NCBI GenBank assembly: GCA_015680635.1
Contig: JAABOA010000327.1
Span: 1,541-16,283, forward strand
Reading direction: 5' to 3'
Source: Lunasporangiospora selenospora
Lineage: Eukaryota > Mortierellomycota > Mortierellomycetes > Mortierellales > Mortierellaceae
Length of the DNA stretch: 14,743 bases
Shown here piece by piece: positions 1 to 9,500 of the stretch. Numbering within the stretch: the first letter of the stretch is position 1; each line of letters opens with the position of its first letter. The notes beneath the pieces were generated by a model. The model searched no databases, was not told the DNA's origin, and worked only from the letters and a program-made list of their open reading frames with translations. The position numbers and the translations under genes are program-made.

Positions 1-3000
1 GCCGATCGGGTTCTCAAGGTGGCCACGGAGGCCATCTGGAGCTCGACATCGCTATCACGCTTGCTGTTGTGAGCTGAAGAAAGTGATGCCAACGACGATG
101 AAGACGCGGTAGCTCCTCGACCAGACTGGTGCTGTTGATACATGGACGTGGGCGAAGCCCTCGTAGCCCGGCTTGCCTCCAACCTCGAGGCCGAAGCAGC
201 CGATTTGCGGTTTTCGTATTCAATATCTGCAGCAAGGACTCGTTCCAACTTCAACAATGTATCTCCACCTCGCGCCGAGGAAGTAATCAATTCGAGTCGA
301 TCCGTCTCTGGAGAAGCATTCTTGAGAACGCTCGAGAGTGGGCGGTTACCGGCTCCGGAGCCGTTTAGTCTAGTCGACCGTTGATCTCTTCTGGCAGCCG
401 ACGTTTCGTCGTTATCGCCCAAGTCCAGGTACTGAAGATCCGCACCATCCTGGGAATCATCGTCGTCCATTTCATCTTCTTCACCCAAAATGTCCTCGAT
501 AATCTCCGAGATATCCACCTCTTCACCACCCTCGACAGGAATAAACGAGTATCGATACTGTCTCGAGTTGATCAGGCGAGAGGACCGAATGACGCCCTTG
601 TTGAGGATAATGTCCATTCCTTGGGTCATGTTCTTTTTGATGCTTAGGGGTGCAATCTTGGAGTCCCTTGAAGAGCCACCAGACTCTGCCCCTCCTCCAG
701 CGACCTTGTCGCGCTCTGTTTCCTGATGCAAGACTTGAGCCATTGACAGAGGAGAGGGTCCATGAGTCATGGGAGGCGAAATTGCCCGCTGTCGATCCAT
801 CCTGTCAGGTCGAGCTGGGCGTTCAGGTGTAGTGGATCTCGAGACTTCATAATCATGTCCAGACGTGTTGGAAGGCGCTGGCGATGGAGCCTGCCCCACT
901 CGCAATCCTTGGCTCACACTCGGAGACCGATTGCGGCCCATATTAACTTGATCGGGCGTAGGCGTTCTTGCGGCATGACCCGTCACGGGGCTGGGAGGGC
1001 CTGTAATGGCAGAATCTGTACGACGAGGGATGGCAGGCGAAAGCGATCCTGAACCGCTGTTGGTACGGGGTCCCATCCCAGGACGGGATTGATGGAAACT
1101 AGGTGAATGAGGACCATTGTCACCGTTGACTCCAAAATCTTCGGTGCTACGAGGAGTTCGAAGAGAGCGTTGGCTCGAAATCGACGTTGGACTTGGCTGA
1201 ATTGGGCTCCTAGGAGGTTCATCCGCTGGTGAGCGAAGCGATTGGACCTGGAGAGGTGAGGGAACCTTTCTAGGAGTGGATGGTCCGTGGCTGATCTCCG
1301 CCGTGGCCGCTCCTCGTGCAAGTGCCTGCTCCTGAGCAAAGTCCCCCTCTGCTTGAAGACTCTTGGGTGACTTGCGAAGGTAAAAGATATATTCTGGGGT
1401 CAGAGGCATGGATGCGACATCAGCCTTGGGCGATCTACGAATAGGCACCAGTTGGTGTTCCTCAAAGCACCGGATCAAGGGGGTCTGTGGGGCCAACGAG
1501 ACCTCATCACCATTCTTGAAGCGCCGAGACGTGGGGCTGCTCATGCGCAGACCCAACTGGTACTGGATAACGATGCCACTGGAAAGAGTATTATTCTTGG
1601 CGGCAATGACATGCTCCGGAACTCCATCTACTACGCCAGAATGGATGTTGAACTTTTCAATCACCTTGAAAATGACGTCGCCCACATTGGAAGTGGATTG
1701 CATGGAAACCCAATGTTCCGCCTTGGCGGCCGTGATCTGGCCATGCGTGCGTGCATCATTCCGGTCCAAGGCCGTGCCCGAACCATCGAGCAGGACCATT
1801 GTTTGAGGGAGATCACGCTCCTGGCAAACAACCTTGACCCAGAAAAGATCCTCGTGGGTTGGCGTCGTAGGGGTAGTTGGTGTCGATGGAATTGAAGACG
1901 AGGATCCCGCGCGACGAATCTTTTTGTTGAGGAAGAAACGAATAGCTCGTTGGTTTTGATCCGCTCGTCCAGAACCAATCCGGCGAACAGAGCTGGGGCT
2001 CGTGGGCGTGGAGGGCGGGTTCGAGGTAAAGGAACTGTAGGAATTGACAGACATCATGGACGATACTGAAGAGATTGAGAGACGGTGGTTGGCAGGAAGA
2101 GGGGTCGTAAGATGAGCTGAAAGAGTCTGATAGATCGCCATAGGCTTGTCTGTAGGCTGAAGTGCAGTCTCCTCTATTTGAGTCAAGTGATAATGAGTTT
2201 GTTAGTCCAATTACTTTTAAAAAATAACAATTCAAGGAGAATGCTTGCACAATCATTTCACATCCTTACCGCCATCAAAACCTCGGACTGTCAGGTAAAA
2301 ATCGCTTGACGACGCAACACCATCAGGGGCAAGCCTGAACTTGACCACGGCCTGATTGGCAACCTCCGAGGCCAGGGTCAAGGCCGAGACGACGACAGTC
2401 TTGTACATTGAGACACCAAAATCAACATTTCCGGGATAGACTCGGAGAGCGATGATCTCTTGCTGGGCTACATCCCCATTTTCGGAAAACGTTGGAGACA
2501 TGATAGCGCCCGTGCCTGCGCCCGCGCCTGCGTTAATGGAAGCGATCGAGCCGTTAGAGTTAGAACGTCCTCTGAATGAGTCACTGTCGCCATCACCCGC
2601 CGGAGGATGTGTACTAGTCGTGGGATTGGCTTTGCTGAAACTAAGCTGTCGCTCCCTCTCCTTCTCCTTGGCTTTCTCCTTGTCCTTGGAGCCCTTGCCA
2701 ACACCAAAGAGACTCTTAAACTTGCCAGGCTTCCTTGAATCTGACGGGGTCGATCCTGAGGCCTGATCACTTCCCAAGATAGCATCCAGTTTGGCCTCAG
2801 TAATCTCTTGCAAACGTCTCCGCCTTGCCTCTGGATCTTCATCCTCTACGTCTTCACGGAGCCCTCCTACCACAGCAGCTCCTGGTGTCGCTGATTGCTG
2901 TTGTTCAGGCGAGCTATAGGAGTTCTCACTTCGCTGGTTGGATCCTACAGTGGATCTCACATCCGTTTGGGGTTCGTTCTCAGCAAGGCGGAGCTTTTTG

Positions 3001-3677
3001 GCCTTTCCAGGAGGTGTTTGAATCCTGGATGCACTCGTGTCGTCCTGAGCAATAGAGGGTGTCAAAGAAATCTTGCGAGGCTCTGTACTCATCATAAGAT
3101 CATCATCATCCAGCAATGGTCGACGGTACCGGTTCGTCACGGGCTCCTCATCTTCCTCGTCAAAGTCGTCTTCACTGTCCATCGAGTAGTCACTACGTCT
3201 GGATTGTTGTCTTTGCCTCTGCTCCTCAAGAATCTCTTGCTCGACCCTTTCTGCCTCGAGTTGGAGTGCCGTCTTTCCGGAGTCGCTGTCATTGTCCTTC
3301 TGGGCAGAGTCCTGTCCACTTTGATCGGCCTCTTCTGGCTCATCTCTTCCCTCATAGTACTCTCCCATCTCATCTTCTTCTTCTTCTTCATCCCAGTCGT
3401 TGTCGCTCGCTCCAAAGTATTCGTTTTGACTCTTGAAAATGACGGATCGACGGTTCTTGGATCGTTCTGCCAAAGTCGAGTGGTTGAGTGGTTGAATTGG
3501 CTCATCAAAGGTACCCCATTCTGGTGAAGGTGCCGAGAGTCCAACATTACGGTATTTGTTGAGCCTTGCGAGGCGCTCAAATGGCGTCTGTTAGAAAAAA
3601 GATAGGGAAGGAAAAAGAGCTGATGTCAGCTCATGTCCGCTCATGCTCAATGTTGCACTAAAAAATAGTCCGAAGAA

Positions 3678-3717
<40 letters not shown>

Positions 3718-4515
3718 TACCTCAATGTTCTCTGCAGGAATGTATCCAATTATTCCAGTCTTTAGCACACGGACGAGCCACCAGTACACATTCGTGTCTT
3801 CGAGCAAGACAAGTGAATCGTTCCGCACGACAGAGGCCTGTCCCTCTTGTGTGGCGACAAAGGTGTGGAATGCATAGACAAGGTTAAAGTCAATGTCGTC
3901 CTCGGTCAACGAAACCGTGTCTGAGTCGTCATCATCATCATCATCCTCGTCAAGGTCATCATCGTCATCGTCATCATAGTCCTCCTCGTCTATAATCTCG
4001 TTATGGCGAGCTTGTAACAGCTGAGCATCCTCAGTCATAACGTGCTCCATAGTCGAGATAGGATGATGTTGTTGTTGCTGTTGTTGTTGTCGCTGACTAT
4101 TGTGATGCCGATTGTCTCTGTCGTTCATATCATGATCATCGTCACTATGTCCAATGTCGTCCTCACTATCATCCTGGAGCATTTGGCGGAGATTCCGAGC
4201 CGCACCTGTCCCAGCGGTGCCTTGGTTGGTATTATTATTCGTAGGGCTATTGTTGGAGACATGTCTTTGTTGGTATGGTTGATGCCTTGGTTTGTGGTCT
4301 TGGTTTTGAGCGTAGTGATCATAATCCTCGTCCTCCTCGGTGCTGTCGTCCATATCAGGGACCATTGCATCTCGGCCACGCTGATGTAAACCTTGTGCAC
4401 CGCCACCGTTGTACTGGCCTCTCGCTGCGTCCTCAGATGCTGCAGCAGATCGGAGAGAGGAGGCGAGTCCGCTTACGGCATTCCGAGGCTGAGGTCTCGA
4501 GTTGCTTGACTGCAT
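1..4515 (-). CDS. Bud14/Tea4-like SH3 and tandem Ras-association scaffold protein, 3' end outside window
   Basis: Three exons join in frame: 4515-3721 (phase 0), 3587-2270 (phase 1) and 2173-1, giving about 1428 residues before the left edge cuts the gene with no stop. The N-terminus is disordered, with a Q7 run, an HH pair and D7 runs (about residues 145-205). An SH3 domain follows (about 211-268; core VYAFHTF, WW pair near 245). After it come a TPFERLARLNKYRN linker and RSVIF (312-316), an RVxF protein-phosphatase-1 docking motif, then an acidic block. In Bud14 and Tea4 an SH3 and an RVxF motif recruit PP1 (Glc7/Dis2) to polarity sites. Two RA-like segments follow (about 640-735 and 811-945), then a long SP/TP-rich linker, a conserved-looking block (RSSR near 1237, VDISEIIEDIL) and a helix LLKLERVLAADIEYENR near 1343. 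The likely role is a cell-end polarity scaffold linking phosphatase to a Ras-type GTPase; the GTPase link is inference. Family membership is fairly sure, one-to-one orthology is not. Confidence 0.85.
2174..2269 (-). other. Intron 2 of the SH3/RA gene
   Basis: The donor GTAAGG follows GATGGCG. The acceptor CAAATAG ends at 2174, with a GGACTAAC branch sequence about 45 bases before it. Splicing 96 bases joins FDG to EETALQP with the split codon G|AG (phase 1), and the frame then stays open to the window edge. The intron interrupts the first RA-like segment. Unspliced reading meets a stop at 2253. Confidence 0.9.
3588..3720 (-). other. Intron 1 of the SH3/RA gene
   Basis: The donor GTACAA follows the codon GAG at 3721-3723. 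The acceptor is TTTTTTCTAACAG, ending at 3588, and a GCTGAC branch-like sequence lies about 40 bases upstream of it. Removing these 133 bases joins the SH3 end (ENIE) to TPFERLARLN in phase 0, which restores the sequence expected after this SH3 family. A long GA tract occupies intron positions 7-39. A 7-base inverted repeat (GAGCTGA-TG-TCAGCTC, 3617-3632) overlaps the probable branch region. Confidence 0.88.
3682..3714 (+). repeat. (TC)16 microsatellite inside intron 1
   Basis: An uninterrupted 33-base TC repeat on the plus strand reads as GA on the sense strand of the SH3/RA gene. It begins six bases after the 5' splice site. If the intron is kept, it is translated as alternating Arg-Glu until a stop at 3658, giving a 285-residue protein that ends shortly after the SH3 domain. 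Confidence 0.97.
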
Positions 4516-4556
4516 CTGTGTATGTGTATGCGTGTATGTGTGGGTGTATATTGTGT
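4514..4556 (+). repeat. TG-rich (CA on sense) imperfect repeat just upstream of the SH3/RA start codon
   Basis: The plus strand is an imperfect TG/TATG repeat, so the sense strand reads CACACATACACG and ends ACACAG directly before the chosen ATG at 4515. It probably lies in the 5' leader. The final CACAG could equally be a 3' splice acceptor, in which case the true start would be in an upstream exon. Confidence 0.75.
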
Positions 4557-4860
4557 GATGGAGTCCGACAGCCGCTGGCTGACAGGATGGATGTGTGCGT
4601 GGATATAGGAAAGGGAACTGGTGTGGTCTTTATACTTCGCTTATTTTTTCTGTGCAAAGACCAGGAAGGGAGAGAAGGATTTGTAGACGGAAAAAGAAAT
4701 AATCAAAGCTCTCACCAGCTAAGACAAACAAAAAAGAAAAAAAATCAAGATGGCAATTAAAGATATCGTTAGTAATCTGAATCTCATTGATACGTATTCA
4801 TACGAGAAGGGGTCCTTCCGTTCCTGAGACGAATATACGACTCTTGCACCCATTAACATT

Positions 4861-4945
4861 GACCCCTCTCCTCCCTCTCCTCCCTCTCGCGCTCTCTCTA
4901 CTGTTTGCAATATAACAAAATGAGAGAGAGAGGAGAGAGTAGAGA
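4861..4945. repeat. Pyrimidine tract followed by complementary purine tract
   Basis: From 4864 to 4900 the plus strand is almost pure C/T (CTCTCCTCCC units). After about 20 mixed, AT-rich bases it becomes almost pure G/A (4922-4945). The two arms are roughly complementary, so they form an imperfect inverted repeat. It lies about 350-430 bases upstream of the start codon of the SH3/RA gene, possibly in its promoter or leader. Confidence 0.8.
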
Positions 4946-5334
4946 ACCACCTCTATTCGGCTCTAGCTCTGTGGTCGGGTGTACGATGCTGAACACAAGA
5001 GCTGCTCACTATTTTCTCTCTTTCACACTCAATGGTGGTTACAAGTCATGGTGGTTGGGGGTCAGGGGAGAGAGCGCAAAAAAAAGAGAGGATGTGTTTA
5101 CCAGTGCAAGTCGAGAGGAGTGTGCTGTCTACTGCCTGTCCACAAGTAGTTGGTCCCAAGTGCCCAAAATGAGGGAAAACAGGTTGAGGGAGAGAGAGAG
5201 ACTATGGGACGATCGTTGAGGGTTCTCAAGGTCGCCTGTGTCCCCAGTTCAGTCTGTTTTGGTTCCTGGATTTTTTGTTTTTTGCTTGCAGGGAGAAAGG
5301 GACGGGGTCTGCAGTTCTCTAATAAAATGCAAAC

Positions 5335-5376
5335 AGGAGAGAGAGAGAAAGAGAGAAAGAGAAAGAGAGAGAGAAG
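5335..5376. repeat. GA-rich microsatellite (GAGA/GAAA units)
   Basis: A 42-base purine tract of GA units with interspersed GAAA, reading CT on the sense strand of the downstream SH3/RA gene. A shorter GA run lies at 5187-5200. Both are in the upstream gene-free region. Confidence 0.9.
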
Positions 5377-6350
5377 TCGAGGGTCCGTTAGGGTTGACTG
5401 GATAATATGCGTTCCTGGTGGACGGTCAAGATGATGAAATCAAATGGCGGGAGACTCCGTCTCAGGTCATCGCATCAGGCCCATGCGAGCGGGGTAGTTG
5501 ATGACTCGATGGGGTAGATAGCCTCGCTGCCAAAAATTCGAGATGAAGAATTGAAGGGCGTCGATTAAGGTGAAGCTTCATCAAGAAGGGGAAGGTGACA
5601 ACACTCATTGGGCGTTCTACCGTTTAGAGATGTCTCGAGGGTTACTCGAATGTGTTGCTGTTCAGATCGGAACAAGGGGCGTGTTGTGTGATGTGTGTGG
5701 ATGTGAATGTGTATTAAAGCGTGCGTTGCTGAAAGGAGGAGTGCTTCCTGAAGGGAGAGACGGGGTAGAGAGTGTAAAAGGTTGCCTGTGTCCTCAAGCA
5801 AAGGGCGCCGATGGTATCTTGTTTGTACAGGCGCAAATGATGATGTTAGATGAAGGATGATGAGTGATGGATGAAAAGAGATGAGGAAACAAAGTAGAAA
5901 GCAATACAACTTGTGTGTGTGTGACAGAGGAGACAAAGGCCGTTGGCCACACCGCAGAAAAGGACAGACCCCCGACAACTCAAAAATGGCCCTTCATCAA
6001 ACTTTCTTTTACTCAACCCAACGCAAAAGAGCACGCACACCCCTCCCGCTGCGAACCATGCCCAGGGCTCCACACGTCTCTCTCCTCAAACTCCTCATCA
6101 GGAACCCTCCCTCTCTCCCTCTTTCATGAGTGAGGAGGAGCATGCTCTCTGTCCCGACCCTCCACAGATGAGCCTCAATGCAGCAACAGAAAGCATACCA
6201 GCAACAAAAGCAGCAGCAGCAGCAACGATAATGACTGTAAAAAAAATAAAGGTAGCGAGCAGTTCCAATCTACAAAATGAGTTCTTTCCTTCCCTCCCCG
6301 AATTTGCTCCGCATGTCGCGTCCAAGGCACATGTCTGCAAGAAATAAGTG

Positions 6351-6368
6351 AGCGTTGGACCCAACGCT
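6351..6368. repeat. Perfect 8-base inverted repeat, 3' flank of the PPR gene
   Basis: AGCGTTGG and CCAACGCT are separated by AC, so an RNA from either strand could form a short hairpin. It lies about 165 bases past the stop codon of the PPR gene, so it may be in the 3' UTR or just beyond it. No run of T follows that would suggest a terminator, and the function is unknown. Confidence 0.5.
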
Positions 6369-6420
6369 TATGATGGTGGTCCCAGATCAAGGACTAAAGC
6401 CTCATTACATTAGTAACCGA

Positions 6421-6434
6421 TTTATATATATAAA
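6421..6434 (-). terminator. TATATA-type polyadenylation efficiency element, probable, for the PPR gene
   Basis: TTTATATATATAAA is a perfect 14-base palindrome located about 100 bases downstream of the PPR stop codon. TATATA-type sequences act as 3'-end efficiency elements in yeasts. No AATAAA is visible on the sense strand nearby. The assignment rests on position and similarity only. Confidence 0.4.
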
Positions 6435-6531
6435 GTGGTGGTACAAGGGTACATGCGGCCTGCATAGCCTACATACTCTAAGGGTGTAGAGAGAAAAGGC
6501 TTTCGGGGTCCTTTTCTTTCCTTCTTCTTTT

Positions 6532-9500
6532 TCATTCGTGTTGCTGTTTTGTAGTCTTGGTCTGGTGGCCCCTAATCATCTCCTGGATGATGCTACTCTC
6601 CCACCCTGTCAGTCTCTGAATCTTCTGCCCGACAACATCTGCTTTCCATCGCGTGCCCAGTTCGATCCCTGAATCCTCAAAAAGCCGCAGCAACCAAACC
6701 GCTTGCCGGCATCGCTCCTCCGTATTTTCTTGCTCCTCGGACAACATTATTTCCGTCATACTCTCAACTTGGGGATTCTTCACTTGACCTTTACGACTAT
6801 TGCTCGCTCTGGTTTTGCTGAACTCATAATGTTCGACCCTTTTGCCTGAAAATTCATTGTCGCGCAATAGGTGGTCTAGCAACCGGCGCAAGAGTCCATT
6901 CTTGCCTTTCAACTCGGGATATTTCGCCTTGCCTGTTATTTCTTGCTGCTCCTTAGTCAACTTGGGCTTGGGTGCCCTGATCCATGAAGACGAAAATACG
7001 TCCAACAGGTACTTTCGAGATACGGGCATTCCACCATCTTGCTTGGACTTTTCCGGTTCGTCAAGCGATGTCATGCCATAATCAAAACTCGGTCGTGGTT
7101 GCAACACACCCAGTTCATTGACAGCGTCAGCCAATTCCTTCAGAACAGAAATGACCGGACTCGAATCTTCTGTCGGAACCATCTGGTCCTTCACTGTTCC
7201 ATCGTTCAGTTGACTTTCTACTACTTGAGAAGACTGTCGAGCACGACTCAAAGAGTGCTTCCGGCTATTCAGGAACGTTGTAAAGGATTCTTGATGGAGC
7301 GCTGTCCTCAGTAAACCCTTCCATGTCTTGGCATCCAGGCCCTGCCTGGCACCATAGGTACGCATAAGCTTCACTATGCTCAAGCCTGCCTGTGCATCCT
7401 GCACTCGAATACAGACGGACAAGAGCTGGACAAACGTAACAGGGTTCGGCGCAATCCCTCTTTGGACCATTGCCAACAAGACTTCATGAGCCGACTGAAG
7501 GTCATTCTGGTTTGTGTAGAGCTTGATCAACGTCGTAAAAGTAACCACATCCACCATATCTTCGCTCAAGCTTAGGGAAGTAATCAAGCTTTGGCCTCTA
7601 AATGGCTGCAGGGCCCAGGGATGACTTTCTTGCTCTTGACCTTGTGCCAGTACTGGTGGCGTTCCAGCTTCCGTCGACTTGCGACTCTTCCGGTCAGGGT
7701 TTTGCAGACTGATCACCGCATTAAGAGTGTCCCGGATAGCGCTCAGAGGAGCGTTCGTCTCCACGAGACCGTTCAAGACAATGTTGGTCAGATAGTTCCC
7801 TGGGACAATATTTTGTGATCGAGCTTCGGATATAATACGTCTCAGAGACTTGAAATCCCCTTTCTTGGCAAAAGCACTAGCCAGGATGGTACAGATCGCC
7901 TTGTCCGGCTTGACGCCAGCAATTGACATCTTGGAGTAAATCTCTGAGATGGACTCGATCCCACCACGTCTAGCAAACGCACTAAGTAAAATCGAGTACG
8001 TAAAGGCATCTGGCTTGAAACCTCCATCTTTTGGGTCTCTTTCATCAGCCCGCACAATCGATTTGAGAATCAGGTCCTTGAGTAGCAATAACGGATCCGG
8101 GTTTTGCGCAAGTTGAGGCAATTGCCCCTGGGCCAATTCGGGAAAAGCAAGCTCTCTGAATAGCTGGTATCCATCATGCAATGGATAAGACTTTCGGTGC
8201 AAACTAGAACCACTTCCTTCAGGTATCGTCGCCAAGGTATTGTTCTGAAGCATTTCCTTGATCAAAAGCTCACGTCCAAGCTCGCGCATACCGTTCTGTT
8301 TCCCAAACGCCATTGTTCGACGGCCAGGTCGAGGAGAAGGAGTCAAGTCAAGCATAGCCTTGAGTAGAGTGTTGTAAAAGATCATGTTTGGTTGAATGCT
8401 GTTGGAGTGCATGATTTGAACAATTTTTCGGACGGCTATAAAGTTGGCTCTCCTCGCCCAGGCCCCTGCCAACTCGGTCGTCAACTGGACATCAACCACC
8501 CGACGTATCTTTTGCTTTGGGCTCAGGGACTTTGCGAGCATTCTCTTGTCTAAATGCTGGTCGACAACCCACTGAGCCTGCTCAAGGCGTCGGGTACCGT
8601 CATCCGAAACCAAGATTGCATGCACAAACTTGCCCAAATCCGAGGCTGTAGGTACTAGCGCGGAATGGTCAACTGTCCCACCTTGGATGTGACTGTTCTT
8701 GAAAGGCGTGGGGGATGTATCGCCAAGCTTGTATGTGTGAGAATGTAACCCAATGGCGAGATCCATCTCTTGTTCCCGAACTAGAGTCCAAAGTGCCTGA
8801 GTATACGCCCAGCTCCATGGAGTCATGCTGTCTCCCTGGGCGACATACTCCATCATTGCTCGCGTCTGAAGTGAAGAACCGGCTGTACTCTTGAACCATT
8901 CAGAGAGCTGGCCTATCCACCGAGTTTTGGATGAATCCTCGGGAATAAGCGAGGTCGCGCACATCCTGGCAAGGAGCGACTTTAAACTGGACTCTGCAAA
9001 CCTCTTTTCCTTATCAAGACTTGGCGGTTGTGCAACAAATGGCAACGATATGGGTAGTTGACTAGACGAACCCTCCTCTTTTGGGTACAGCGATCGGAAC
9101 CTGATCTCCTCCACTTGGGATATGCAGCCAAGATGACCAATCCGAAGAGCTATCCGACGAGCGACATCATTCAAAAGATGACCATACGACTGTACTGCTT
9201 GCGTCAGTTGATCTTGTGTGCTGGGTGCGGATAACGTCATCATCTCCTGGATGGCGCTTCGAAGCATATCGGCTGCTTTCAACGAAGCTGCCTTTTCTTT
9301 ACGAGATGCTGGAGAGCTACCAAGAAGACTGGTATCTGAAACGTTGACTGTTTTCTCATAGAGATACTGTGTGAGCGTGTCCTCGTACGAACTGGCCCCG
9401 GATTCGGAAATCTCACCACATCTTGGTTTCGTCGTTGAGAACGGTGTCGACTTTGTAATGGTCCTTGCAATACCCGGCTCCACAGAAGCAAGAACATCCT

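Larger units (their letters stand above)
4516..6531. other. Gene-free region: upstream region of the SH3/RA gene and 3' flank of the PPR gene
   Basis: I find no credible coding sequence in these 2 kb. The open frames on both strands are short, of low complexity (histidine, cysteine, leucine or RE runs from repeats) and match nothing I recognise. The region holds several GA/CT tracts, TG-rich stretches (about 5690-5730 and 5911-5922), a CAG-like run (6208-6225), a short inverted repeat and a TATATA palindrome near the PPR stop. The promoter of the SH3/RA gene must lie here, but I see no element that fixes its position. Confidence 0.7.

Noticed and set aside
2253-3473. A stand-alone 406-residue protein ending in GKDVK
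   Set aside because: The start is a TTG within an exon, and the end results from reading through a consensus GTAAGG donor. Splicing extends the RA-like segment on both sides of the junction.
2895-3527. Plus-strand 210-codon frame opposite exon 2 of the SH3/RA gene, with hydrophobic runs
   Set aside because: The Phe/Leu/Val-rich runs are the reverse of Glu/Asp/Lys codons in the acidic region. The minus-strand frame has known domains and consensus introns.
3617-3632. Inverted repeat GAGCTGA-TG-TCAGCTC in intron 1 as a regulatory site
   Set aside because: It is short and overlaps the likely branch region of a 133-base intron, with nothing else to support a separate function.
5565-5978. Minus-strand frame of 137 codons and overlapping plus-strand frames around 5570-6350
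   Set aside because: Composition is driven by TG/CA repeats (IHIHIHTHH) and C-rich sequence, with no recognisable domain or splice pattern.
6098-6364. Minus-strand 88-codon frame with a hydrophobic stretch (FIFFTVIIVAAAAAF) like a membrane segment
   Set aside because: The hydrophobic run is the reverse reading of a CAG-like repeat and an A-rich stretch, the ends are low complexity, and no family resemblance was seen. It lies in the 3' flank of the PPR gene.
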